In this document: positions 18,349 through 28,716 of the stretch, in pieces
Layout: each line of letters begins with the position of its first letter
How positions within the stretch are numbered: the first letter of the stretch is position 1
Assembly: GCA_001312505.1 (NCBI GenBank)
Contig: BBDW01000008.1
Span: forward strand, 42,173-106,172
Reading direction: 5' to 3'
DNA: 64,000 nt
Source: Mediterraneibacter faecis JCM 15917
Lineage (GTDB): Bacteria; Bacillota; Clostridia; Lachnospirales; Lachnospiraceae
Made by a program: the position numbers and the translations under genes
The notes under the pieces: generated by a model
The model's input: only the letters and a program-made list of their open reading frames with translations
What the model was told of the DNA's origin: nothing
Databases searched by the model: none

Positions 18349-19922
18349 ATGGAAATTGTGAAGAGAGCGATACGCCTGATGCATGAGGGAAAATGTATTT
18401 ACGATCAGTTTCAGCTGGACGAAGACTATAACGTTCCGGATGCGAAGGAGGATGTGGGAAATGTAATTGAAGGGACAGTCTGTGTGAAGACTGAAGATAT
18501 GAAGCTTGTAGAAAATTATCTGAAAATCAGTGGAAAAGCTCAATTTAAGATTTTGTACATGACAGCCTCTTTGGATCCGCAACCGGCAGTTTTAGAAGGA
18601 AAGCTTCCATTCGAAGAGATGGTATATGTAGAACAACCGGGAGAGGAAGAATATTTCCTGAAAAATCTCAGAACAGAGTTCAGTGTATCAATGGTGCATT
18701 CCAGAAAGCTGAGTCTGCATCTGCTGACAGAGCTTGAAATTGGAAGAACCAGATGATAAGTGAAGAAGTCACGGAAGATGTGGAAAGCGAGCATGCAGTT
18801 TATAAAAAAATGAAAAAGTTTCGTCTGCTTGGATTGTCAGACACAAAAAAAGACACTTATAGAATAAAAGAAGAGATTACATTACCGGGAACGAAGGAGA
18901 GTATCAGCCAGATTCTGTTATCCGAAGTGCACGGTAGAAAGTTAGAATTACGCCCGGGGGGGACAGATGAGGTGACAGTCAGAGGAGAACTGCAGGTGTT
19001 CTGTCTCTATCTGTCAGAAGAATTGAAGGCAGACTGGGTCAGCCAGGTGATTCCATATGAAGGAAAACTTCTTTGCAATGGCCTGACAGAAGGAATGTTC
19101 TATTCTGTGGAACATACGCTGGAGGATACACTGGTTGATATCCGCATGGATGAGGACGGCGAGATGCGGATCCTTGGGATTGAAGGGACATTACTGCTGC
19201 GGATGAACTTTTACGAAGAGCAGGAGATGGAGTTGTTAGAAGATATTTACTCTTTGCAAGAGCAGTGTATTCCGGAAAAACAGGAGACGGTTTTTGAAGA
19301 GCTTTTAATGCAGAACCAATCCAGATATAAACTAACGGAACGGCTTTCACTTCCAGAATTAAAAGATGATGTACTTCAAGTACTCTGCAGCAGAGGGGGG
19401 GAAATCCAGATAGAGCATACGGAGTATAGAGAAGAAGGAATCCAAATAGAAGGAATCCTGCATCTTAGCTTTCTCTACCTGAGAGGAGATGATGCAAGAC
19501 CATATGGAAGCTGGCAGGGGGGGATGATACCATTCCAACATCTGATCGAATGTTCCGATCTTCCGGAAAATGTACGTTGTACGATGAGTCACCATGTAGA
19601 TCAGATCCAGGTGTCTATGGCAGGCAGTGAGGCTGTAGAAGTGAGAGCAATTCTTGCATTTGATGCATTCTTACGGCGGGAGGTAGAACTTCAGACAATC
19701 GTATCTGTCCTGGAGAAACCGCTGGATCTTGAACAGATGGATAAGAGGCCGGGAATCGTTGGTCATATTGTGCAGGAGAAAGAAGATCTCTGGGAGTTGG
19801 CAAAACAGTATATGACTACAGTTGAGGGGGGGATTATGAATGTAAACGAATTGGAAAATGAAAATGTGAAAATAGGGGGGGATAAATTGTTGATTTTTAA
19901 AGAAAATATGAGTATACTGTAA
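18349..19922 (+). CDS. sipL: SipL-like spore morphogenesis protein (DUF3794 repeats + LysM), apparent frameshift
   Basis: About 524 residues after repair of one base near 18740 (GG for GGG, giving LEIGKNQMISEEV). It contains repeated DUF3794-type beta domains and a C-terminal LysM-like segment starting GHIVQEKEDLWELAKQY. In C. difficile, SipL links the spore coat to SpoIVA at the forespore surface. Several G7 runs add Gly residues (RPGGTD, SRGGEIQ, WQGGMIP, VEGGIM, KIGGDKL), the last two inside the LysM motif. The ATG at 18349 has a GAGGAGGAG site. It is followed by ispE, GntR and spoIIR. Confidence 0.82.
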
Positions 19923-19998
19923 GTACTATGTATACAAGATACATTTGTGTAAATTTTCACATCTGGTTCTTTAGAAAACAGCGATGGAGGTACACAGG

Positions 19999-20880
19999 AT
20001 GAATCAAATTGAATTAAAAGCACTTGCCAAGATTAATTTAGGCCTGGATGTGCTTGGAAGACGCGAGAATGGATACCATGATGTCAGAATGGTCATGCAG
20101 TCTATCTATCTGTATGATGAAGTGAAGATTGCAAAGAAAAAAGAGCCCGGAATTACACTGACAACAAATCTGAAGTTTCTTCCAACCGGGGATGGCAATA
20201 TTGCTTATAAAGCAGCGCAGCTTCTGATGGATGAATTTGATCTGAAAGAAGGGGTTCAGATCACGTTGAATAAGCACATTCCGGTAGCTGCCGGTCTTGC
20301 AGGAGGAAGCTCAAATGCGGCAGCCGTTCTTTTTGGAATGAACCGGTTGTTTGGGCTGCACCTGACGCAGCAGCAGCTGATGGAACGTGGAGTGAAGCTT
20401 GGAGCAGATGTTCCGTATTGTATTATGCGCGGAACTGTTCTGGCAGAAGGAATCGGAGAAGAGTTAAGCGTTCTTCCGGCAATGCCGAAATGTACGGTAC
20501 TGATCGCCAAGCCTCCGATCAGTGTTTCAACGAAGATGGTGTATGAAGCACTGGACTCCAAAGAGATTGTCGAGCATCCGGATATTGACGGAATTCTGGA
20601 AGGACTTCAGAAGGGAGATCTTCACAAGGTTGCAGATTCTATGGGGGGGAATGTGTTAGAGGATGTGACAATACCGATGCATCCGGTGATCGCGGATATC
20701 AAGCAGGTGATGCAGGATTGCGGAGCAATCGGGGGGGCAATGATGAGCGGAAGTGGACCAACTGTGTTTGGTCTGTTTGAAAACCGGGCATCAGCAAGAG
20801 AAGCACAGAAGATGATTCGGGACAAAGGTCTGACAAGACAGGCATACGTAACGAATATACACAACGTTAGGAGGAAGTAA
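19999..20880 (+). CDS. ispE: 4-diphosphocytidyl-2-C-methyl-D-erythritol kinase
   Basis: GHMP kinase of the non-mevalonate isoprenoid pathway, phosphorylating CDP-ME at its 2-hydroxyl. Motifs are [12 protein letters not shown] with GYHDV near residue 10, the ATP-binding [15 protein letters not shown] near residue 95 and the C-terminal [10 protein letters not shown]. The G7 run at 20731-20737 makes [11 protein letters not shown], one residue longer than the usual GAMMSGSG, and 20643-20649 makes SMGGNVLE. The ATG at 19999 follows GATGGAGG; an in-frame ATG at 19984 has no site. The stop abuts the GntR gene. Confidence 0.95.
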   Translation: MNQIELKALAKINLGLDVLGRRENGYHDVRMVMQSIYLYDEVKIAKKKEPGITLTTNLKFLPTGDGNIAYKAAQLLMDEFDLKEGVQITLNKHIPVAAGLAGGSSNAAAVLFGMNRLFGLHLTQQQLMERGVKLGADVPYCIMRGTVLAEGIGEELSVLPAMPKCTVLIAKPPISVSTKMVYEALDSKEIVEHPDIDGILEGLQKGDLHKVADSMGGNVLEDVTIPMHPVIADIKQVMQDCGAIGGAMMSGSGPTVFGLFENRASAREAQKMIRDKGLTRQAYVTNIHNVRRK

Positions 20881-20881
20881 A

Positions 20882-21567
20882 ATGGGAACTGATTTTGAAG
20901 TAACAATGAACGAGTATCTGCCTCTGAGAGATGTGGTATTTAATACATTGAGACAGGCGATCCTGCGCGGAGAACTGAAACCGGGAGAGCGCCTGATGGA
21001 GATTCAGCTGGCGAATAAACTCGGAGTGAGCAGAACCCCCCGATCCGTGAAGCAATCCGCAAGCTGGAGCTGGAAGGTCTTGTCCTTATGATTCCGAGAA
21101 AAGGTGCGGAAGTTGCAGAGATCACAGAGAAGAATCTAAGAGATGTGCTGGAAGTGCGCTGTGCGTTAGAAGAGCTTGCGGTACAGCTTGCATGTGACAG
21201 AATGGATGAAGAAGGAGTGTGCGAGCTTCGTGCAGCAGCGGAAACGTTTGAGTCTATTCTCAACAGTGATGATATTACACAGATCGCACAGGCAGACGTT
21301 GCATTTCATGATATTATCTACGCTGCAACAGACAACCGCAGACTGATCCAGCTTCTGAATAATCTGCGCGAACAGATGTACAGATACAGAATTGAATATC
21401 TAAAGAAGAAAGAATGCTACCCACAGCTGTTGAATGAGCATCAGACAATTATTGATGCGATTGCCGGACATGATAAAGAGCTGGCTACAAAGTTTACAAG
21501 CCAACATATTAAGAACCAGGCAGAAACGGTTGTTGGCACGATCCGTGAGAAAGAAGAAAATGCTTAA
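20882..21567 (+). CDS. GntR-family regulator, FadR/FCD type, apparent frameshift
   Basis: About 227 residues. The N-terminal winged helix ([29 protein letters not shown]) is followed by an FCD effector domain from about residue 85 ([12 protein letters not shown] ... [10 protein letters not shown]). The literal frame stops at 21091 because the run near 21037 has six C; four C restore [16 protein letters not shown], the standard recognition helix. It begins one base after ispE, and spoIIR follows a terminator. Ligand and targets are unknown. Confidence 0.87.
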
Positions 21568-21570
21568 AAA

Positions 21571-21602
21571 ATAAAGAATGTGTCTCGGCACATTCTTTAT
21601 TC
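21571..21602 (+). terminator. Terminator after the GntR gene
   Basis: A perfect 12-bp stem, ATAAAGAATGTG against CACATTCTTTAT, has a 6-base loop and a short T-rich tail. Confidence 0.8.
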
Positions 21603-21680
21603 TATATGTATGGAATTCATTTTTGTGGAAAGACTCCATGTATGAACAGAATTGATTTATCATAGATGGAGGATGGTATT

Positions 21681-22373
21681 ATGAAGAAACGGTTTGCATT
21701 GCTCAGAAGAAAGCTGAAGTCTGTCCGAGAAGAAAAACTGCCGGGAAGAGCAGTGATTTTTTCAGTGGCAGTGGGGGGGCTTCTGATCGCTGCTTTTTTC
21801 ACAGGAATGATATATACAAAACAAGAATTATATGCACAGGAAGAAACACAGAAGCACCTGGCGCAGGAAGTGTTTCGCTTCCATGTGTTAGCGAATAGTG
21901 ATAGCGAAAAAGACCAGAATCTGAAATTGCAGGTAAGAGATGCAGTATTGGATTATATGAAAGAAGAATTGTCAGAAGAACCGGAAGAGAAACAATGTCT
22001 TAAGCAGACTGTGCAGTGGGCACGTACACATACAGATGAGATCCGTGCAATCGGAGAAAAGACAGTTGCGGCGGCAGGAGAAGATCAGAGTGTGAATGTG
22101 GCTGTGACAACCTGTTATTTTCCTGACAGGACTTACGGTGATATGACATTTCCGGCGGGAAATTATCAGGCACTGCGGGTGGAACTGGGGGGGAGTGCAG
22201 AGGGACATAACTGGTGGTGCGTGCTTTATCCGAATCTCTGCTTTCTGGATACAACGAATGCGGTGGTTCCTGATAAAGGAAAGAAACAATTGAAACAGGT
22301 ACTGACGGAAGAAGAATATTCCAAAGTGACAGCAAATACAAAGTTTAAGATTGGCTGGTATTTTTGGAAATAA
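21681..22373 (+). CDS. spoIIR: Stage II sporulation protein R
   Basis: About 230 residues. A secreted forespore signal needed to activate the SpoIIGA protease, and so sigma E in the mother cell. It has an N-terminal hydrophobic segment (VIFSVAVGGLLIAAFF), the conserved FRFHVLANSDSEKDQ near residue 70 and the C-terminal GHNWWCVLYPNLCF. The G7 run at 22187-22193 makes ELGGSAEGHNWW, one Gly more than expected. The ATG at 21681 is chosen for its GATGGAGGATGG site. It shows that the organism is a spore former. Confidence 0.92.
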   Translation: MKKRFALLRRKLKSVREEKLPGRAVIFSVAVGGLLIAAFFTGMIYTKQELYAQEETQKHLAQEVFRFHVLANSDSEKDQNLKLQVRDAVLDYMKEELSEEPEEKQCLKQTVQWARTHTDEIRAIGEKTVAAAGEDQSVNVAVTTCYFPDRTYGDMTFPAGNYQALRVELGGSAEGHNWWCVLYPNLCFLDTTNAVVPDKGKKQLKQVLTEEEYSKVTANTKFKIGWYFWK

Positions 22374-22394
22374 GAAATAAAAGAGGTTAAGAAA

Positions 22395-23111
22395 ATGTAT
22401 GAATTTGACAGCAGAGTACGTTACAGCGAGGTGGATCACCACGGTACGATGACCGTTCCGGCGTTGATCAATTATTTTCAGGATTGCAGTACCTTCCAGT
22501 CGGAGGATCTTGGAATTGGTACAACGGTTCTGAAGGAAGAGAAAAGAGCGTGGATTTTATCTTACTGGCAGGTGATCCTGAATCGGAAACCGGAGCTTGG
22601 GGGGGAGAAAATTACAATCGGAACATTTGCAACAGAATTCAAGGGATTGTTTGGAAACAGAAACTTTTATATGAAAGATGCAGATGGAAAATATCTCGCC
22701 TGTGCGAATTCAGTCTGGGCATTTATTGATACAGAGACAGGAAGACCAACCAGGCCGCAGCCAAAGGATGTTCAGTTGTATGGAGTAGAAGAACCACTTG
22801 ATATACCATATGAAGGAAGAAAAATCCGACTTCCGGAAGAGACAGATGATCTGGAAGCATTTCCGGTCAGAAAGCATCATATTGACACAAATGAGCATGT
22901 GAACAACTGTCAGTATGTGCAGATGGCATTGGAATTTCTTCCGGATGATCTTCAGATTGCACAGTTGCGTGTAGAGTATAAAAAGGCAGCTGTACTGGGA
23001 GATATGATCTATCCGAAGCTGAGTGAAGAAGCAGACAGGATTGTTGTGGAACTCTGTGACGAACAGGCAAAACCATATGCAGTTCTGGAATTTAAAGAAG
23101 AGATAGAATAG
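22395..23111 (+). CDS. Acyl-ACP thioesterase
   Basis: 238 residues with a double hot-dog fold of the FatA/FatB-like family. It releases fatty acids from acyl carrier protein. The first hot dog begins RVRYSEVDHHGTM, and the second contains HIDTNEHVNNCQYV with the catalytic Asn/His region near residue 165. It starts 21 bp after spoIIR and may be cotranscribed. A G7 run near 22600 makes ELGGEKI where ELGEKI is likely. Confidence 0.9.
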   Translation: MYEFDSRVRYSEVDHHGTMTVPALINYFQDCSTFQSEDLGIGTTVLKEEKRAWILSYWQVILNRKPELGGEKITIGTFATEFKGLFGNRNFYMKDADGKYLACANSVWAFIDTETGRPTRPQPKDVQLYGVEEPLDIPYEGRKIRLPEETDDLEAFPVRKHHIDTNEHVNNCQYVQMALEFLPDDLQIAQLRVEYKKAAVLGDMIYPKLSEEADRIVVELCDEQAKPYAVLEFKEEIE

Positions 23112-23116
23112 AAAGA

Positions 23117-23165
23117 CTCCCGGATGTTCCTACAGAAATTTCTGTGAACATTCGGGAGCTTTTTG
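23117..23165. terminator. Terminator between thioesterase and HAD genes
   Basis: CTCCCGGATGTTC pairs with GAACATTCGGGAG (one G-T pair), with an inner AGAAATTTCT palindrome and a T5 tail. It serves the plus-strand thioesterase gene and perhaps the convergent gene. Confidence 0.9.
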
Positions 23166-23195
23166 TTGCGAACAAGCAACGTTTGCAGGTGATAT

Positions 23196-23996
23196 TTACT
23201 TATCAAGACTTGCCAGGACATCTTCCAGAACATCCTCAACAGAGTCAGTTACTTCATCTGCATAGTAGGATACACCAGGTGCACTGTTAGACATTGCGTA
23301 GCTGTGACCGACCAGTTCAAGCATTTCCAGATCATTCTGCTGATCTCCGAATGCCATACATTCTTCTGGTTTTACATGGAATAATTTCATCAGGTTAGAA
23401 AGAGCAGCACCTTTATTTGTTCCCGGAGCAATGAAGTCAATCCAGATATTTCCAGAAGTAACAACCTTAATCTCTGCACCGAACATTTCCTGTAAGTGTT
23501 CTAAATATTGCATGATTACTTTTGTGTCATCAATCATATTACAGATTGCAATCTTGAGAAACGGACCTTCGATTTTACTCAGGTCATCTATGATTTTTGT
23601 TGTGTTCTGCATGACATTTACAATATGATTTACAAAAGCTTCATGATTATCTTCGATCAGACAGGCATCTTCTCTGGAAATGAGAATATCAAAATTCGGT
23701 GATTTTTTCACTTCATCTATAATGCGGCAGGCAAGGTCATCTGCAATTATTCCGCGAGAGATTACCTTTCCCTGATGAATACAGATGGAACCATTTTCTC
23801 CAATATAGGAAATCTCGTCCTTAATCTCAGAAAACAGTCTGCGCTCATTATCATACTGGCGTCCGCTTGCAGCAACAAAGTGAACCCCCCCTTTCTGTGT
23901 CAGTTCATGGATCAGTTCTATGGCACGAGGAGTCAGTTTCTGTGCTCCGTTATGAAGAAGCGTACCATCAAGGTCGCTTGCGATTAATTTGATCAT
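23196..23996 (-). CDS. Cof-type HAD-superfamily phosphatase
   Basis: 266 residues. HAD motif I is DLDGTLL near residue 8, motif II lies in AASGRQ, and motifs III/IV read KGAALSNL and FGDQQNDLEML. The type IIB cap between them is typical of Cof/YidA sugar-phosphate phosphatases. Substrate is not deducible. A C7 run near 23886 (G7 in the coding sense) gives QKGGVHFVAASGR where QKGVHF is expected. It is 17 bp downstream of the SulP gene on the minus strand. Confidence 0.9.
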   Translation of the reverse strand: MIKLIASDLDGTLLHNGAQKLTPRAIELIHELTQKGGVHFVAASGRQYDNERRLFSEIKDEISYIGENGSICIHQGKVISRGIIADDLACRIIDEVKKSPNFDILISREDACLIEDNHEAFVNHIVNVMQNTTKIIDDLSKIEGPFLKIAICNMIDDTKVIMQYLEHLQEMFGAEIKVVTSGNIWIDFIAPGTNKGAALSNLMKLFHVKPEECMAFGDQQNDLEMLELVGHSYAMSNSAPGVSYYADEVTDSVEDVLEDVLASLDK

Positions 23997-24013
23997 ATGT
24001 AAAATCCTCCTGA

Positions 24014-25662
24014 TTATTCTGCAATAACTTCTTCAGCACGTTTCAGTGCAGCGCTGATATTCGGCTGGAAGTTCTCTTTTCCAACCAGTTCTGTGAATCC
24101 GGCTTTCTCCATAACTTTCATTGGCTGTTCGTTGACGTGGGAGAAGACAACCGTAATTCCCTTTGACTCACAGACTTCTACCAGATCAACCAAAGCATTC
24201 ATAGCAGTACTGTCCAACGCAGGAACGCTTCGCATACGAAGAACGAGGCAGGTAGTAAAATCTTTTACGACAATGTGTTCGATCGCACTTGCTGCTCCGA
24301 AGAACAGAGGCCCTGAGATCTCATAGACACGGATCTGAAGTGGAAGTTTCTGAAGGTGTTCATCGACATCCGGGGTGTCATCATCCACATAAGTCCAGCT
24401 GTTGACGTGTGTCTCTTCGCTCATACGCTTGATAAAGAGCAGGCAGGCAAGAACCATACCAATCTCGATCGCTACGACCAGGTCGAAGAGTACTGTCAGG
24501 ATAAATGAAGCAAAAAGTACAATGATATCACTCTTTGGAGCAGTCTTAACCAGTTTTACAAAGGTATGCCACTGGCACATATTGTATGCAACGATAAACA
24601 GGATTGCTGCGATTGTTGGCATTGGAATCATTCCGGCATATGGCATCAGTACGACAAGCACAATGACCAGTGTAATGGAATGAACGATTCCGGCAATCGG
24701 AGTACGTCCTCCGTTTTTAATATTTGCAGCAGTTCTTGCAATCGCTCCTGTCGCAGGGATTCCACCGAAAAGAGCAGAAGCAATGTTGCCGGCTCCCTGG
24801 CTACAAGTTCCATGTCGGAACGGTGTTTGCCGTTGATCATTCCGTCTGCGACAACACAGGAAAGCAGAGATTCAATCGCTGCGAGAACAGCAATCGTAAA
24901 TGCGTTCGGAAGAGCATTTTGAACAACTTCAAGTGATACAGCCGGAAGATGGAAGGATGGGAGAGCGTTGCTGATCGTATAAAGATTTCCAATTGTAGAA
25001 ACTTTTAACGGCAGGAACTGAACCATCAGGATTCCAACGATAACTGCGATCAAAGATCCAGGGATTCTTTTAAAGATGTATGGTGCAATGATCAGAACAG
25101 CAAGACTTACTGCACCGACGATCAGTGCATCAATATTAATCGTAGAGAAGTTTTCAACAACAGCACGGAATTTCTCTGTTGTCTCGATCGGTTTTACCCC
25201 CCCATCCGGATAGGTAAGTCCGAAGAAATCTTTCAGCTGTCCGATTACAATTGTTACAGCAATTCCGGAAGTGAATCCGGTTGTGATCGTAAATGGGATA
25301 AATTTGATCAGACTTCCGAAATGGCACAGTCCCATCAGAACCAGAAAGATACCGGCGAGGATTGTTGCAATGACAAGTCCATCCATTCCGTCTTTGGCAA
25401 CAATGCCGGCGACAATTGTTGCGAATGCAGCCGTTGGTCCGGCAATCTGTACACTGCTTCCGCCGAGTGCAGAGATGACAAATCCGGCAACGATCGCAGT
25501 GAAGATACCAGCTTCCGGTCCTACACCGGATGCAAGTGCCAGTGCGATTGACAGCGGCAATGCAATAATTGCTACAATGATTCCGGCAGTTACGTCTTTG
25601 ATGAACTGAGAACGATTGTAGCTCTTTAATGATGTAAGTAACATCGGCTTCAATGAATTCAT
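24014..25662 (-). CDS. SulP-family anion transporter with STAS domain, apparent frameshift
   Basis: About 549 residues after restoring one base near 24793 (GCCAG for GCCCAG, giving ELVAQGAGNIAS). The SLC26/SulP membrane core includes AGIIVAIIALPLSIALA near residue 25 and SSVQIAGPTAAF, and a STAS domain occupies the last 120 residues with ALDSTAMNAL. It transports sulfate, bicarbonate or a related anion. I take the ATG at 25662; the longer frame starts from TTG. A C7 run near 25197 makes PDGGVKPIE, where PDGVKPIE is likely. The HAD gene follows in the same direction. Confidence 0.9.
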
Positions 25663-25779
25663 TTGATAGATCAATCCTTTCTTTTGTGACAACTATAAAA
25701 CATAACCTTTCAAGTATAGCATAGAAAAAGGGACACTGAGAAGAGGAAACCGTGTATGTTTTTAAAGACATGAAGAAGG

Positions 25780-25861
25780 GTTACTGTTCACTCCCGTGTC
25801 AATCACTTCGCTGATTGACACGGAGGATGCGTTGCTGGTCGCACATCGTGTGAACAGTAAC
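25780..25861 (+). repeat. Complete short copy of the dispersed palindromic repeat (MITE-like)
   Basis: 82 bp bounded by perfect 12-bp inverted ends, GTTACTGTTCAC and GTGAACAGTAAC. Inside is a hairpin of GTGTCAATC against GATTGACAC, then GGAGGATGCGTTGCTGGTCG. It shares both halves with the longer element at 39251-39391, which carries an extra central block of about 60 bp. It is intergenic and encodes nothing. Confidence 0.92.
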
Positions 25862-25884
25862 GAGTAATGTTAAGAGAAAAAAGC

Positions 25885-25913
25885 TTGTATCTGATTTATA
25901 AAGGTAATATAAT
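25885..25913 (+). promoter_or_regulatory. Promoter candidate for glmM
   Basis: TTGTAT, a 17-bp spacer and TATAAT, about 115 bp upstream of the glmM start. Confidence 0.7.
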
Positions 25914-26026
25914 AGGAATAACTTGTAAAGCATGTTTTATATAATGAAAATATGTTTTACGGTAGCAAATTTGTGAATAGATCTGATAATAAAAGAGATA
26001 TCACAAGAAAGAAAAGGAAGATTATT

Positions 26027-27372
26027 ATGGGAAAATATTTTGGAACAGATGGTTTCGTGGTGAGGCGAATGTAGTTCTTACAGTAGAGCATGCATTTAAA
26101 GTAGGACGTTATCTTGGATGGTATTTCGGACAGGACCACAAGGCCAGAATCGTGATTGGAAAAGACACAAGAAGAAGCAGCTACATGTTTGAGTATGCAC
26201 TTGCTGCAGGACTGACAGCATCAGGAGCTGACGCTTACCTTCTTCATGTGACAACAACACCAAGTGTTTCATATGTAGTAAGAACAGAAGATTTTGACTG
26301 TGGACTTATGATTTCAGCGAGCCACAATCCATACTATGATAATGGTATCAAGGTAATCAACAGCGAAGGTCATAAGATGGAGGCTGAGGTTGAGGCGAAG
26401 ATCGAGGCTTATATTGATGGGGGGGAGATTGATGAGATCCCGCTGGCAACAAAAGAGAGCATTGGCCGCACAGTTGACTATGCAGCAGGAAGAAACCGTT
26501 ATATCGGTCATCTGATTTCTCTCGCAACACGTTCTTTCAAGGATATGAGAGTCGGACTTGACTGTGCGAATGGTAGTGCGTCAAGCGTTGCAAAGAGTGT
26601 ATTTGATGCACTTGGAGCAAAGACTTATGTAATCAACAATGAGCCAAATGGTGTGAATATTAATACAAACTGTGGTTCTACACATATCGAAGTTCTGCAG
26701 GAGTATGTAAAAGAGAAACATCTGGATATCGGATTTGCTTATGACGGAGATGCTGACAGATGTATCGCAGTTGATGAGAATGGAAATGTTGTAGATGGAG
26801 ACCGCATTATGTATGTATGTGGTAAATATCTCATGGAGCAGGGAAAACTGAAAGACAATACAGTTGTTACAACAATCATGTCTAACCTTGGACTTTATAA
26901 AGCTTGTGATAAGATTGGTATGAAGTATGAGCAGACAGCAGTTGGTGACAAGTACGTTTACGAGAACATGCTTAAGAACGGATATGTTCTTGGAGGAGAG
27001 CAGTCCGGACATATCATCTTCAGCAAACATGCACGTACAGGTGACGGTATCCTGACATCTCTTATGGTTATGGAAGCAATCATTGAGAAGAAGCAGACAC
27101 TTGGAACACTTGCAGATGAAGTGAAGATCTTCCCACAGCTTCTGAAGAATGTTCGTGTAAAGGATAAGAAGACAGCACTGGATAACGCAGCAGTTCAGGC
27201 GGCAGTAGAGAAAACAGCTGAAGAACTTGGAACAGACGGACGTATCCTTGTTCGCGAGAGTGGAACAGAGCCGGTAATCCGTGTTATGGTAGAAGCAGCT
27301 TCTGACGAGATCTGTGAGAAGTATGTAGACAGCGTAGTGAAAGTAATTGAAAGCGAAGGACTTTGCGAGTAA
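26027..27372 (+). CDS. glmM: Phosphoglucosamine mutase, apparent frameshift near the start
   Basis: About 448 residues. Converts glucosamine-6-phosphate to glucosamine-1-phosphate for UDP-GlcNAc and cell-wall synthesis. The active serine lies in MISASHNPYYDNGIKV, the metal loop is DGDADRC, the sugar loop GGEQSGHI and the phosphate loop RESGTEPVIRV. The frame from ATG 26027 breaks after GTDGF because one C is missing near 26055; restoring it gives GTDGFRGEANV, the invariant N-terminus. Since glmM is normally essential, the break is more likely an error than real. A G7 run near 26420 adds a Gly in YIDGGEID. Confidence 0.93.
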
Positions 27373-27412
27373 ATAATTAAGAATGGAACAGGGTTGCTGG
27401 ATAACAGCTATG

Positions 27413-27460
27413 AAAAGGACATCTTGCGGGAGTAAATCTCTGCAGGATGTCCTTTTTCAC
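27413..27460 (+). terminator. Terminator after glmM
   Basis: AAAAGGACATC pairs with GATGTCCTTTT, with inner GGAG/CTCT pairing and a T tract. Confidence 0.88.
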
Positions 27461-27537
27461 TAAAAAAGAAGAGAAACATTTCGAAAAATGAATCCCTTCT
27501 TTCAATATCTGATCGAAAATTCTTATCTGATTTAAAA

Positions 27538-28563
27538 TCAGTCGATATATTTCAGCCATCCTTCCGGTGCTTCGATACGTCCCATCTGGATACCTGTCAG
27601 TGTATCGCGAAGTTTTGCGATTGTAGGTCCCATCTGTTCCATTCCACTTGGGAAGCAGATTTCTTCTCCGTGGTTGACAATCTTACCAACCGGTGAGATA
27701 ACAGCGGCTGTTCCGCACAGACCACATTCAGCGAAGTCTTTTACTTCATCAAAGTAAACATCTCTTTCTTCTACTTTCAGTCCGAGATAATGTTCAGCAA
27801 CATACATCAGAGAACGTCTTGTGATAGACGGAAGAATTGTTGTGGAGTGTGGTGTAACTACAGTGTTATCTTTTGTTACGAACAGGAAGTTTGCTCCACC
27901 TGTTTCCTCAACTTTTGTTCTTGTAGCGGAGTCAAGGTACATATTTTCATCAAAACCATTTGCGTGAGCTGTAACAATTGCGTGAAGGCTCATTGCATAG
28001 TTCAGTCCGGCTTTGATGTGTCCTGTTCCATGCGGTGCGGCGCGGTCAAAGTCTGATACGCACAGTGTCAGTGGTTTCACGCCGCCCTTGAAGTACGGTC
28101 CAACCGGAGTGGCAAATACACGGAACTGATAGTCAGTAGCCGGTTTTACACCAATTACAGGATTGATTCCGAACATATAAGGTCTGATATAAAGTGTTGC
28201 TCCTGTTCCGTAAGGTGGAACGTAAGCTTCATTTGCCTTTACTGTCTGAACAATAGCATCAACGAATTTATCTTCCGGGAAAGGCGGCATCTCAAGACGT
28301 TTCGCTGAGTCGACCATACGCTTCGCATTGAGGTCCGGACGGAAAGTGACAATGTGTCCATCCTCTGTTGTGTAAGCCTTCATTCCTTCAAATACTGTCT
28401 GTGCATACTGAAGAACTCCGGCACATTCATTCATGACGATGTTAGGATCTTCTGTGAGACCACCTTCATCCCATGCTCCATCTTTATAATTAGCTACAAA
28501 ACGCTTATCTGTAGGGATATATCCGAATCCGATATTTTCCCAGTCAATGTTTTTTTTCTCCAT
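27538..28563 (-). CDS. ilvE: Branched-chain amino acid aminotransferase
   Basis: 341 residues of fold-type IV PLP enzyme, carrying out the last step of Leu, Ile and Val synthesis with glutamate as amino donor. The PLP lysine lies in GHIKAGLNYAMSL near residue 180. Other markers are QTVFEGMKAY, RPYMFG and the phosphate-binding ITRRSLMYVA region, followed by CGTAAVISPVG. The length fits the eukaryotic-like BCAT2 subgroup found in many Firmicutes. It is monocistronic with its own promoter. Confidence 0.96.
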   Translation of the reverse strand: MEKKNIDWENIGFGYIPTDKRFVANYKDGAWDEGGLTEDPNIVMNECAGVLQYAQTVFEGMKAYTTEDGHIVTFRPDLNAKRMVDSAKRLEMPPFPEDKFVDAIVQTVKANEAYVPPYGTGATLYIRPYMFGINPVIGVKPATDYQFRVFATPVGPYFKGGVKPLTLCVSDFDRAAPHGTGHIKAGLNYAMSLHAIVTAHANGFDENMYLDSATRTKVEETGGANFLFVTKDNTVVTPHSTTILPSITRRSLMYVAEHYLGLKVEERDVYFDEVKDFAECGLCGTAAVISPVGKIVNHGEEICFPSGMEQMGPTIAKLRDTLTGIQMGRIEAPEGWLKYID

Positions 28564-28622
28564 TGTAGTAAATCCTCCATTCCTTTATGCGGCGAAAGAC
28601 CGTATGATTTCTAATTAACGCT

Positions 28623-28651
28623 ATTATAATACCGTCAATTGAAAAAATCAA
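28623..28651 (-). promoter_or_regulatory. Promoter of ilvE
   Basis: Read on the minus strand: TTGATT, a 17-bp spacer and a perfect TATAAT, about 60 bp upstream of the ilvE ATG. Confidence 0.75.
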
Positions 28652-28716
28652 GAGTGCGCTCTGTTTTTTGAAAATGTTTTTACGGACATGTAATAGTCAG
28701 AATCTAAATCCTGCAA

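Larger units (their letters stand above)
25693..26026. other. Divergent intergenic region upstream of glmM
   Basis: 334 bp between the SulP gene and glmM. It contains a complete dispersed palindromic repeat (25780-25861) and a promoter candidate (25885-25913) for glmM. No further gene is seen. Confidence 0.7.

Noticed and set aside
25154..25771. 205-residue Cys/Arg-rich frame on the minus strand overlapping the SulP gene
   Set aside because: It is another frame of the SulP coding sequence with an implausible composition.
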